DNA of 20,722 bases from Moraxellaceae bacterium (GTDB lineage: Bacteria; Pseudomonadota; Gammaproteobacteria; Pseudomonadales; Moraxellaceae). The stretch is taken from positions 1-20,722 of the forward strand of contig JACKNZ010000030.1 of NCBI GenBank assembly GCA_024234595.1, written 5' to 3'. Under the pieces are notes generated by a model. That model did no database searches. It was not told the DNA's origin and saw nothing but the letters and a program-made list of their open reading frames with translations. Of the stretch, positions 15,404 through 20,722 are shown in pieces (the first letter of the stretch is position 1; every line of letters starts with the position of its first letter). The position numbers were made by a program, and so were the translations under genes.

Positions 15404-15450
15404 CAGCGAGAGTGATAAAACGGGGTGTTGAACTTTTATCAAAATCGCTG
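15404..15450 (+). repeat. Two-part stem-loop overlapping the solitary IS left end
   Basis: CAGCGA pairs with TCGCTG and TGATAAAA pairs with TTTTATCA, separated by a GAG/AAA internal loop and closed by a 13-nt loop. The 3' strand of the stem is the start of the solitary IS left end, so this could be two left-end-like sequences facing each other, or a structured leader. Confidence 0.5.
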
Positions 15451-15470
15451 TAAAACCTCGTGCCTTTTGG
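15435..15470 (+). mobile_element. Solitary left-end remnant of the same IS200/IS605-type family
   Basis: The sequence TTTAT followed by 16 nt and CCTCGTGCCTTT matches the left end of the tnpB element at 4819-4861 (minus strand): same TTTAT flank, same 16-nt spacing, shared TCGCyGTAAAACCTCGTGCC. The similarity fades after about 15470, where an unrelated dispersed repeat begins, and no tnpB follows, so this is a decapitated copy. Confidence 0.6.
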
Positions 15471-15541
15471 TTGCTGAGCAGAGTCGAAGTATTAAGGGCG
15501 GATAAGAAGCCAATGTTTGTGACAAGCTTGCAAAAAACATT

Positions 15542-15605
15542 TCCGCTAAAGCAATAAGCTATTGTTAAGGCATCACGACAACATTTAGCGGAGTAAGATA
15601 TTTTG
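15542..15605 (+). promoter_or_regulatory. Leader hairpin that can sequester the csx16 ribosome binding site
   Basis: TCCGCTAAA (15542-15550) is perfectly complementary to TTTAGCGGA (15584-15592). The 3' arm contains the start of the only ribosome binding site, GGAG (15590-15593), 9 nt before the TTG start. Inside the loop CAATA-AGC-TATTG can form a second small hairpin. Folding would mask the binding site. Confidence 0.55.
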
Positions 15606-15893
15606 GCAACCTATTTTGTAACACGTCATGCAGGGGCAAAACAGTGGGCAGCCTTACAAGGCATTGCTTGTGATGTGTGCGTGCCGCATTTAGATCCCGT
15701 ATTAGTAAAAGAAGGCGATGTGGTGATAGGTACCTTACCCATCAACTTAGCGGCGATTGTGTGCGAGCAGGGTGGCCGTTATTTGCATTTGAGTTTGGAG
15801 TTACCCTTAGAAGCACGCGGAAAAGAGCTTAGCGCCAGTGATTTGCTTAAATATGGTGCAAAGTTGGAGGAGTTTATCGTCACAAAACGATAA
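15603..15893 (+). CDS. csx16: Csx16, CRISPR-associated ancillary protein
   Basis: 96-residue protein with the Csx16 pattern: N-terminal TYFVTRHAGAKQWAALQGI, the central VPHLDPVLVKEGDVVIGTLP, INLAAIVCEQGGRYLHLSLE and the tail LPLEARGKELSASDLLKYGA. Csx16 is an ancillary protein of type III CRISPR-Cas loci, thought to act as a ring nuclease that degrades cyclic oligoadenylate messengers and so switches off the response. Here no cas10, csm/cmr or effector gene lies within the window, so it is an orphan; the nearest cas genes are 3.1 kb away on the other strand. Start TTG 15603 is supported by GGAG 9 nt upstream. It converges on the ATPase gene with 9 nt between stops. Confidence 0.85.
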   Translation: MATYFVTRHAGAKQWAALQGIACDVCVPHLDPVLVKEGDVVIGTLPINLAAIVCEQGGRYLHLSLELPLEARGKELSASDLLKYGAKLEEFIVTKR

Positions 15894-15902
15894 ATTAGTA
15901 GA

Positions 15903-17147
15903 TTATACGACTAAGTTTCCCCACCACACAGACAATGGCACTGCCCACAATCCTGATCCAAAAGATACTAACTCACGCCCTGCATACAGCACAATGCCGC
16001 GTTGAAAACGAGTTGTTTCGGTGTCTTGTAAATGTTTGAGGCCTTTAAAATCTTTTGCTTCGACTGTGGCACTGGCTTTTACTTCAATGCCCGTGATGCT
16101 GCCCATACGATCTTCTAGTATAAAATCAATCTCAATGTGATTTTGGGTTCGATAATGCCACAGACTCAGACGCTGCTCAGAAAAAGCAATATGTTTAATC
16201 AACTCACTAAACACAAAGGTTTCGACTAAGGCTCCCATTAAACTGGTATCCACTAACAGTCTATTGGAGCTTAGCGCACAAAGGTACGCTAATAATCCTG
16301 TATCGGGCAAAAAGACTTTGGGGGCTTTGACTAAACGCTTACTTGGATTTCTCTCCCACGAGGGTAGGCGATACACTAGGAACAAGGTCTCTAATAAAGC
16401 AAAATACCGTTTCAGTGTGGTTTGTGGCAAGTTGCTGGCACGAGACAGTTCGGCAAAGTTAAGTAAACTTGCGCTGCGTGTCGCAAGCAGTTTTAATAGA
16501 TGTGGAAGTTCGGTGAGTTGTTCTACTTGAGCTAAGTCGCGTACATCGCGTTGTAGAATAGCTTGTAAATAACTCTCAAACCACGCTGTTTTGCGGCGTT
16601 CACTGACACGATTGACCACTTCGGGAAAACCGCCAGATAATAACTTTTGAACTAACTCTGGACGCTCGTAAGGCGGTAAAGTAAGCGTGCGAAAATCACC
16701 ATTAAATAATAAATCCGCACGATTAACATGAGCCTCAGACGCTATTTCTGCCGTAGACAGTGGCCATAATGAGCAAATTTCCATACGCCCAGCCAATGAG
16801 TCGGCCATGTTGGGTAATAACAAGACATTGGCCGAGCCTGTTAATAAAAAACGGCCTGCGATACGTTGTTTATCGACGGCAGCTTTAATGGCCAAAAAAA
16901 TTTCAGGAGCGCGTTGCACTTCATCTAAAATGATGGTGCCTTCTAAGCCGTCAATAAAACCAGTGGCATCATGTTTGATAGCGGCTAATACCACAGGGTC
17001 ATCAAGGGTTAAGTAACGATGCGGCCGCCCCGCTAAACAGTGTTGTGCGAGGGTACTTTTACCCGTTTGACGCGCACCATTAAGCAAGATAACAGGTGTG
17101 TCTTGTAGGGTTTCTAACAGGATAGGTAAGATGTGTCGTGGGTACAT
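15903..17147 (-). CDS. AAA ATPase with DUF4143 domain (COG1373)
   Basis: 414 residues. N-terminal ATPase: Walker A GARQTGKST (24-32), Walker B TIILDEVQRAPE (D75, E76), sensor LLTGSANVLLLP; C-terminal DUF4143 with SVWWGNLVV at the very end and a PD-(D/E)XK-like segment HIEIDFILED followed by GIEVKAS, which resembles a nuclease core (D, then E-x-K). Proteins of this family are common, mobile and functionally unclear. Transcription probably starts at or very near the ATG (see promoter), so the message may be leaderless. An IS3 element sits 45 nt upstream but spares the core promoter. Full length. Confidence 0.88.
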   Translation of the reverse strand: MYPRHILPILLETLQDTPVILLNGARQTGKSTLAQHCLAGRPHRYLTLDDPVVLAAIKHDATGFIDGLEGTIILDEVQRAPEIFLAIKAAVDKQRIAGRFLLTGSANVLLLPNMADSLAGRMEICSLWPLSTAEIASEAHVNRADLLFNGDFRTLTLPPYERPELVQKLLSGGFPEVVNRVSERRKTAWFESYLQAILQRDVRDLAQVEQLTELPHLLKLLATRSASLLNFAELSRASNLPQTTLKRYFALLETLFLVYRLPSWERNPSKRLVKAPKVFLPDTGLLAYLCALSSNRLLVDTSLMGALVETFVFSELIKHIAFSEQRLSLWHYRTQNHIEIDFILEDRMGSITGIEVKASATVEAKDFKGLKHLQDTETTRFQRGIVLYAGRELVSFGSGLWAVPLSVWWGNLVV

Positions 17148-17153
17148 AATGGA

Positions 17154-17192
17154 TATTATAACGGATGAATATCAACCGTTCAATGGTTGATA
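17154..17192. repeat. Left part of a long palindrome interrupted by the IS3 element
   Basis: ATATCAACC, GTTCAAT, GGTTGATAT is a perfect 9-bp stem here. Removing the IS3 element and one ATA duplication joins it to 18474-18487 and gives arms of 23 nt (22 matching) around the 7-nt loop. The left arm is ATTATAACGGATGAATATCA plus ACC. Confidence 0.75.
17155..17183 (-). promoter_or_regulatory. Promoter of the DUF4143 ATPase gene, inside a palindrome
   Basis: On the minus strand TTGAAC (17178-17183) is followed after 17 nt by a perfect TATAAT (17155-17160). The ATG begins 7 nt after the -10, so transcription would start at the start codon. The -35 falls in the loop and the -10 in the arm of the palindrome described next. 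Confidence 0.55.
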
Positions 17193-17256
17193 TGTAATGG
17201 TTTAATAAAGCAGGACACTTTGAACGGTAGTATTTATACTGCAAGTAGAGGTGTTT

Positions 17257-17571
17257 ATGAAAGCAACAAAGTCCACGAAAAAGCCGAGTTACAGTTTAGA
17301 ATTTAAACAAGATGCGGCAAAATTAGTGCTCGAAAAAGGCTATAGCTGCCAAAAAGCAGCAGACCATTTAGGAGTATCTTTAAGTGCATTATCACGATGG
17401 GTAAAAGCAGAACGGCCTGAGAATATAAGTGAACCCTTCGGTAAGAAAACCGTGTTAAGCCTAGCAGAACACGATGAATTGCGCCGATTAAGAAAAGAAA
17501 ACGAACAGTTAAGGATGGAGCGTGAAATTTTAAAAAAGGCGGCCGTCTTCTTTGCGAAAGAAGTCGAATAA
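17257..17571 (+). CDS. IS3-family transposase OrfA
   Basis: 104 residues from ATG 17257 (AGAGG 6 nt upstream; a GTG at 17251 is less likely). N-terminal helix-turn-helix (SLEFKQDAAKLVLEKGYSCQ then KAADHLGVSLSALSRWV) for terminal-repeat binding, followed by a leucine-zipper-like helix ELRRLRKENEQLRMEREILK for multimerisation. It provides the N-terminal half of the OrfAB transposase when ribosomes shift frame near its end. Confidence 0.93.
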   Translation: MKATKSTKKPSYSLEFKQDAAKLVLEKGYSCQKAADHLGVSLSALSRWVKAERPENISEPFGKKTVLSLAEHDELRRLRKENEQLRMEREILKKAAVFFAKEVE

Positions 17572-17588
17572 AATACGCTTTTATTCGA
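17532..17588 (+). promoter_or_regulatory. Programmed -1 frameshift signal between orfA and orfB
   Basis: A-AAA-AAG at 17532-17538 is a perfect slippery heptamer in the orfA frame (codons TTA AAA AAG). Eight nucleotides later CTTCTTT-GCG-AAAGAAG (17547-17563) forms a perfect 7-bp hairpin, directly followed by TCGAATAAAA-TACGC-TTTTATTCGA (17564-17588), a perfect 10-bp hairpin containing the orfA stop. The -1 frame is open from the heptamer into orfB. Confidence 0.85.
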
Positions 17589-17609
17589 GAGCAAGAGAAG
17601 ACGTATCCT

Positions 17610-18440
17610 GTGACAATGTTATGCCGTGTGATGAACGTGAGTAAAAGTGCCTATTATGCGTGGAAAGAATCAACGCCTATACGCCAGCAAAGGGAGCAAG
17701 ATGAGATGATGGTTGCCAACAAGCTAAGGCAACTATTTGCTGATAGTCGCTGTGTTTATGGGAGTCGCCGACTAAAAAAAGCATTGAAAATACAAGGTAT
17801 TGAGATAGGTCGTCATAAAGTACGCCGTCTGATGCAAGACTTGAGCTTAGTCGTGCGGTACCCTAAGCGGTTTAAAGCAACCACTGACAGCCGCCATAGT
17901 GAGTCTATCTCACCCAATACTTTGGATAGGCAATTTAGTGTTAGCCAACCTAATCAGGTATGGACAACAGACATCACGTATGTGTGGACATTACAGGGCT
18001 GGCTGTATGTTGCGGTGGTCATCGACTTATTTTCGCGGCAAGTCGTGGGTTGGGCAATGGCTAATCATATGAAAACGTCATTGTGTGTCAATGCGTTACA
18101 AATGGCCTTTTGGCGGCGAAAGCCTGCTAAAGGATTGATTCATCACTCTGACCGTGGCAGCCAGTATGCGAGCAAAGAATACCGCGAGCATTTGGCGATA
18201 ATGGGCATGGAGCAAAGTATGAGCCGTAAAGGTAACTGTTGGGACAACGCGCCGACGGAACGATTTTTTCGCAGTTTGAAATATGAACAACTGCACTATG
18301 AGCGTTTCCGAACAGTTGCAGAGGCAAAAATGAGTATTATTGACTATTTGGCTTTTTATAATGGTAAGCGGATTCATTCAACGCTAGGCTATAAATCGCC
18401 ATTAGCATTTGAACAGGATTTCTTAAGACAAGCTGCCTAA
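17610..18440 (+). CDS. IS3-family transposase OrfB (DDE integrase domain)
   Basis: 276 residues from the ATG shown; the frame is open upstream to the slippery site, so the real product is an OrfAB fusion of roughly 395 residues whose linker includes KYAFIREQEKTYPVTMLCRV. HTH_21-like region (YGSRRLKKALKIQGIEIGRH), then an rve integrase core with the DDE triad: D in WTTDITYV, D in HHSDRGSQY, E in DNAPTERFFRSLK. The C-terminus FYNGKRIHSTLGYKSPLAFE is typical. It catalyses cut-out and circularisation of the element. Confidence 0.95.
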   Translation: MTMLCRVMNVSKSAYYAWKESTPIRQQREQDEMMVANKLRQLFADSRCVYGSRRLKKALKIQGIEIGRHKVRRLMQDLSLVVRYPKRFKATTDSRHSESISPNTLDRQFSVSQPNQVWTTDITYVWTLQGWLYVAVVIDLFSRQVVGWAMANHMKTSLCVNALQMAFWRRKPAKGLIHHSDRGSQYASKEYREHLAIMGMEQSMSRKGNCWDNAPTERFFRSLKYEQLHYERFRTVAEAKMSIIDYLAFYNGKRIHSTLGYKSPLAFEQDFLRQAA

Positions 18441-18746
18441 AATAGTGTCCTGTTTTACTTGACCATTACAATATTCATCCATTATAATAAGAAAAGATGA
18501 TGACATTTTAGGACTTACTCGATTATCGCTTATTTGCTCACGCCATCACCCTGAGGAGATTTTTATCGTGATAGCCTCAATTTTAGTCGTTTTAAAAGAT
18601 GTGTAGATACCTTTGGAATCTAGGAACAGGTTCGAACCGCACCACCTATTTTTTCTTAATAAAATCATGAAGTTACAAGGGGTGTTATGACAAAAATTGC
18701 TTTTGACAATCCGCGCCATGAAACATCTCCGTGGAACATCATAAAA

Positions 18747-18779
18747 ACTATCAAAAAGGGGTTTTTAATAGTCTTTTTT
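18747..18779. terminator. Bidirectional terminator-like hairpin
   Basis: ACTAT-C-AAAAA, loop GGGG, TTTTT-A-ATAGT gives a stem of 10 pairs with one mismatch, followed by CTTTTTT on the plus strand; the minus strand also has a T-run (from AAAAA at 18743-18747). Confidence 0.65.
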
Positions 18780-18883
18780 ATTTTATTAAAGAGCAAAAAA
18801 ACAAGCATCATCTGCTTGCTAAGGGGTGTTCCCAAGTCTTTGACTGTAGCAGAGTTTAACGCCAATGGCTAGTCAAAAATCTT

Positions 18884-18913
18884 AAAAAGTGCTACATCCG
18901 TGTACGGCTTTTT
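18884..18913 (-). terminator. Terminator-like hairpin downstream of the cas genes
   Basis: AAAAAG (18884-18889) can pair with CTTTTT (18908-18913) around CCGT-GT-ACGG (18898-18907). On the minus strand the small GC stem is followed by CACTTTTTAAG. It lies about 80 nt after the last cas2 stop and is the best candidate end for that transcript. Confidence 0.5.
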
Positions 18914-18990
18914 GCCAATCCTAAAACCTACCCCATTAACCACTCAATGTCCGTGTGCAACGTCCTTGCCACCTCCTACAACACAAAAAA

Positions 18991-19293
18991 CTACGCCATA
19001 TTATTGGCTTTAATCGGCTCAACCAAGCCACTCCAAAACAATCCCTCTTGCAACACATTGGCACCAAACATTTGCAATGGGCTATGTGCAGGCACGCAAT
19101 AACAGGTCAACAAGTCTTCGCTATCACTCACAATGCTAACTAACTGCTGCCAGCATTTTTTGAGTTCGCGTTCCGAAGCTACCAACAAATACACGCTTTT
19201 TTGTACTCTTATGGCCACGCCTTGCAAAATTTTGGCGGCTTTGCGTAGCCGTTTAGCACAGCTAATGTCATAACAAATAATGTATTGGCTCAT
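18991..19293 (-). CDS. cas2: Cas2-family protein (second, divergent copy)
   Basis: 100 residues with the Cas2 ferredoxin-like start MSQYIICYDISCAKRLRKAA and the first-strand aspartate (D9) conserved, then LQGVAIRVQKSVYLLVASER, corresponding to the V-Q-x-S-V-x-x-x motif. The rest diverges from the Cas2 at 20353, including a long cysteine-containing tail. Cas2 dimers bridge two Cas1 dimers in the spacer-integration complex. It starts one nucleotide after the cas1 stop, so it is coupled to cas1. Confidence 0.88.
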   Translation of the reverse strand: MSQYIICYDISCAKRLRKAAKILQGVAIRVQKSVYLLVASERELKKCWQQLVSIVSDSEDLLTCYCVPAHSPLQMFGANVLQEGLFWSGLVEPIKANNMA

Positions 19294-19294
19294 A

Positions 19295-20272
19295 TTAGCT
19301 CTCTAAGTCACTCAGTTTTACGGCACTAAAATCAAAGGCTTTGCCTTGTATAAGCTGGCCTAGCTCACGCATTTGTTGCCACATTTTTTTGCGTAACTCC
19401 GTTAATAACATTTCGTAAGCCTGATAAAAGCGCACCCGACCTGTTTTGTTAAGCAGGCACATTTTTTCACTCTGATTAAAGTCTTTGGGTGTTAATGTTT
19501 GCTCCGCAACCAATCGCCAACACAGGCGGTCAATTTCGTGGCGTAAAGGTTCTACCAAGTCACACGCCAAAGACTCGCGGCCATGTTCGGCTACATGATA
19601 AAAACCCACATAAGGGTCTAAGCCTGCGGCATGAATCGCCAATACCGCTTCGCTATGCAACAAGGCATAACCTAACGATAATAAGGCATTAAAAGGGTCT
19701 TTAGGCGGGCGGCGATTGCGGCCATCAAAGTTGAGGCTCGCTGGCAAACCATACGCCAAGGTTTCAAAATAACAGGCGGCGGCTGCACCCTCTAGGCCGC
19801 GTACCGTGTCTAGGTTACTGGCTTGTGTGAGTGGCTTAATTACAATGCCGTCTAGGCGTTTAATCGCATTGCAAAATTGTAGGCTATGTTGTGCATGACA
19901 ACGCCCCATTTCTTGTAATATTAGGCGATGGCCGCGAATTTTTTGTGCCACTAATTGTTTGGCAAAGGCCACACACAGCAAATTGTTTTGACTAAGGGTA
20001 TATTGTGCCTGACGACGTTGCGCATCTTTGCCAGCCATGGGCATTAACAAGGTAGGCTGCGCTTTTAGCCCATACAGCACCACCACGCCAATTCCATAGT
20101 CTCCCAGTTTAGCCAATACGCTGGCACTGAGTTGTACATCACCCTGAATAAAAATCCGTTTTAGCGGCGTGAGCGGCACGGTGTTAACGCGTTTGTTGTC
20201 TTGATACACGGTTAAGGCATTGTTATCGACTTTGAGTTCTATTCCACGTTTGTCCACAAAAAGCGTATTCAT
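19295..20272 (-). CDS. cas1: Cas1 CRISPR integrase
   Basis: 325-residue Cas1, the metal-dependent integrase that inserts new spacers into CRISPR arrays. The active-site residues are visible: E161 in RGLEGAAAACYF, H226 in GFYHVAEHGR and D238/E241 in LACDLVEPLR. The N-terminal beta domain (1-85) and helical C-terminal domain are complete, with no fused reverse transcriptase or Cas4. GAGG precedes the ATG. It is flanked on both sides by cas2 genes on the same strand. The context with csx16 suggests association with a type III system, but no effector gene is in the window. Confidence 0.95.
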   Translation of the reverse strand: MNTLFVDKRGIELKVDNNALTVYQDNKRVNTVPLTPLKRIFIQGDVQLSASVLAKLGDYGIGVVVLYGLKAQPTLLMPMAGKDAQRRQAQYTLSQNNLLCVAFAKQLVAQKIRGHRLILQEMGRCHAQHSLQFCNAIKRLDGIVIKPLTQASNLDTVRGLEGAAAACYFETLAYGLPASLNFDGRNRRPPKDPFNALLSLGYALLHSEAVLAIHAAGLDPYVGFYHVAEHGRESLACDLVEPLRHEIDRLCWRLVAEQTLTPKDFNQSEKMCLLNKTGRVRFYQAYEMLLTELRKKMWQQMRELGQLIQGKAFDFSAVKLSDLES

Positions 20273-20309
20273 AGTGGCCTCGTTGTTGTTGTTTTAAGTA
20301 GTTTTGTTT

Positions 20310-20336
20310 CCCCCTTTGTTAAAAGAGGGTAGGGGA
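20310..20336. repeat. Palindromic repeat between cas2 and cas1
   Basis: CCCTTTGTTAAAAGAGGG (20312-20329) is a near-perfect palindrome flanked by extra C and G runs, followed on the plus strand by AATTTTTTT. C-rich/G-rich palindromes around TTTTAA are dispersed in many genomes. In the cas transcript (minus strand) it could reduce transcription into cas1. Confidence 0.55.
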
Positions 20337-20352
20337 GAATTTTTTTGCTCAA

Positions 20353-20637
20353 TCAATGTATAAAAAACGACCCCATGTGTTGGTCAAAATCGCGGTGTTT
20401 GCCAATGTGCTGTACGGGTTGACGTGGGTCTAGGCGCACAAACAATAAACGGTCGGTGTTGTGGTCAATTAAAGCGTACAAATAATCTTTGGCGGCTTGT
20501 AATTCGCTCACCGTAAACCAACACTCCATGGCCGACTTTTGACCCTGCACCCGCCAGCCTTGTAAGTATTGGCGAACTTGCTGCAAGGTGTCGTCGTTGC
20601 TAATGTCATAACAAACCAAATATAAATCGCGGCTCAT
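20353..20637 (-). CDS. cas2: Cas2 (first copy, canonical)
   Basis: 94 residues from ATG 20637, chosen because GAGGA lies 7 nt upstream; a TTG at 20667 would add ten unrelated residues. Canonical Cas2: MSRDLYLVCYDISNDDTLQQ with the conserved aspartate (D11) after the first strand, then LQGWRVQGQKSAMECWFTVS, the V-Q-x-S-x-x-E-C motif. It is the upstream gene of the cas2-cas1-cas2 set. Confidence 0.93.
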   Translation of the reverse strand: MSRDLYLVCYDISNDDTLQQVRQYLQGWRVQGQKSAMECWFTVSELQAAKDYLYALIDHNTDRLLFVRLDPRQPVQHIGKHRDFDQHMGSFFIH

Positions 20638-20667
20638 GAAGGCGTCCTCTTTATGGGTTAAAACCAA

Positions 20668-20722
20668 TTAGGTATTTTGATGTAATTGTTCTAATTGCGA
20701 CTTGATGAATTTAAGTTGTTTA
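20668..20722 (-). CDS. Possible 3' end of a gene entering from the right edge
   Basis: The minus strand is open from the window edge and ends in a TAA at 20668-20670 after about 17 codons (KQLKFIKSQLEQLHQNT), 31 nt before the cas2 ATG. The helical, charged composition and close spacing would suit another gene of the cas operon, but it is too short to identify and may be chance. Confidence 0.3.
   Translation of the reverse strand, partial: KQLKFIKSQLEQLHQNT

Larger units (their letters stand above)
15292..15602. other. Intergenic region between the toxin pair and csx16
   Basis: Besides the promoter above it holds AAAAAC-GTGG-GTTTTT (terminator-like, about 15382-15397), a long stem-loop (15404-15450), a solitary IS200/IS605-type left end (15435-15470), a GCTGAGCAGAGTCGAAG word (15473-15489) of a type dispersed in many genomes, and the csx16 leader hairpin. 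I see no gene. Confidence 0.5.
17193..18470 (+). mobile_element. Complete IS3-family insertion sequence
   Basis: 1278 bp. Terminal inverted repeats of 25 nt (17193-17217 and 18446-18470) match at 21 positions; both ends show the TG...CA termini of IS3 elements, and the shared inner words are TGTAATGGT and CAGGACA. The element is flanked by ATA at 17190-17192 and 18471-18473, a 3-bp target duplication. It carries orfA and orfB linked by a programmed frameshift. All parts are intact, so it is probably a recent, active insertion. Confidence 0.92.
18471..18990. other. Intergenic region right of the IS3 element
   Basis: Begins with the displaced right arm of the palindrome (to about 18487), including a TATAAT that would face right but is followed only by ATG-ATG-ACA-TTT-TAG. 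The palindrome GGTTCGAACC at 18630-18639 looks like a tRNA T-loop but lacks a matching stem. A 61-codon frame from ATG 18687 with AAGGGG upstream encodes a hydrophobic middle, but a strong terminator hairpin lies inside it, so I do not call it a gene. Two terminator-like hairpins follow. No CRISPR repeats are visible. Confidence 0.5.

Noticed and set aside
18625..18655. tRNA-like 3' end (GGTTCGAACC, CGCACCACC, T-run)
   Set aside because: The five bases before the TTC loop do not pair with the five after it, and no acceptor or anticodon stem could be found upstream, so it is not a tRNA or tmRNA end.
18687..18872. 61-codon frame with a hydrophobic middle and AAGGGG upstream
   Set aside because: A strong bidirectional terminator hairpin (18747-18779) accounts for the K/F-rich middle; no recognisable protein pattern.
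18471..20722. CRISPR array near the cas genes
   Set aside because: No regularly spaced repeats of about 25-40 nt can be found in this stretch or elsewhere in the window.

Overview
The window looks like the accessory part of a moderately AT-rich gammaproteobacterial genome. This rests on a RadA/Sms protein of gammaproteobacterial style, many short palindromic intergenic repeats and the mix of insertion sequences; the genus cannot be named from the sequence. radA is the only clear housekeeping gene. Nearly everything else is toxin-antitoxin, anti-mobile-element, CRISPR-associated or transposon DNA, so the window reads as a defence island that has been repeatedly rearranged.

Left part (1-5420): a gene with a C-terminal DUF1566-like domain; a TacA/TacT-type antitoxin/acetyltransferase-toxin pair bracketed by two families of short repeats; radA on the minus strand; a tnpB-only IS200/IS605-type element whose right end lies about 57 nt upstream of radA; and the C-terminal remnant of a COG2865-type ATP-binding regulator.

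Middle (5500-15300): two consecutive but dissimilar hipBA modules, then a four-gene Wadjet-like (JetABCD/MksBEFG-type) SMC operon with 4-nt stop/start overlaps. jetC carries one apparent single-nucleotide deletion and jetD carries three, so the operon is broken at its ATPase and nuclease as the sequence stands. A C-terminal hipA fragment and a minus-strand AbrB-type antitoxin/PIN toxin (VapBC-like) pair follow.

Right part (15300-20722): a solitary left end of the same IS200/IS605 family, an orphan csx16 (ancillary type III CRISPR gene, predicted ring nuclease) whose ribosome binding site can be folded into a hairpin, a minus-strand DUF4143 AAA ATPase, a complete IS3-family element with terminal repeats, an ATA target duplication and a programmed frameshift signal, then a minus-strand cas2-cas1-cas2 adaptation cassette running to the edge. 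No CRISPR array and no type III effector genes are visible.

The best leads are: (1) the IS3 element sits inside a reconstructable palindrome with 23-nt arms that also holds the promoter of the DUF4143 ATPase; (2) four same-direction indels are confined to jetC-jetD; (3) the TnpB has a displaced RuvC-II glutamate, and two copies of its left end share a TTTAT flank; (4) csx16 has a possible translational switch; (5) two different Cas2 proteins flank one Cas1. No wholly unknown system can be claimed from the sequence alone.
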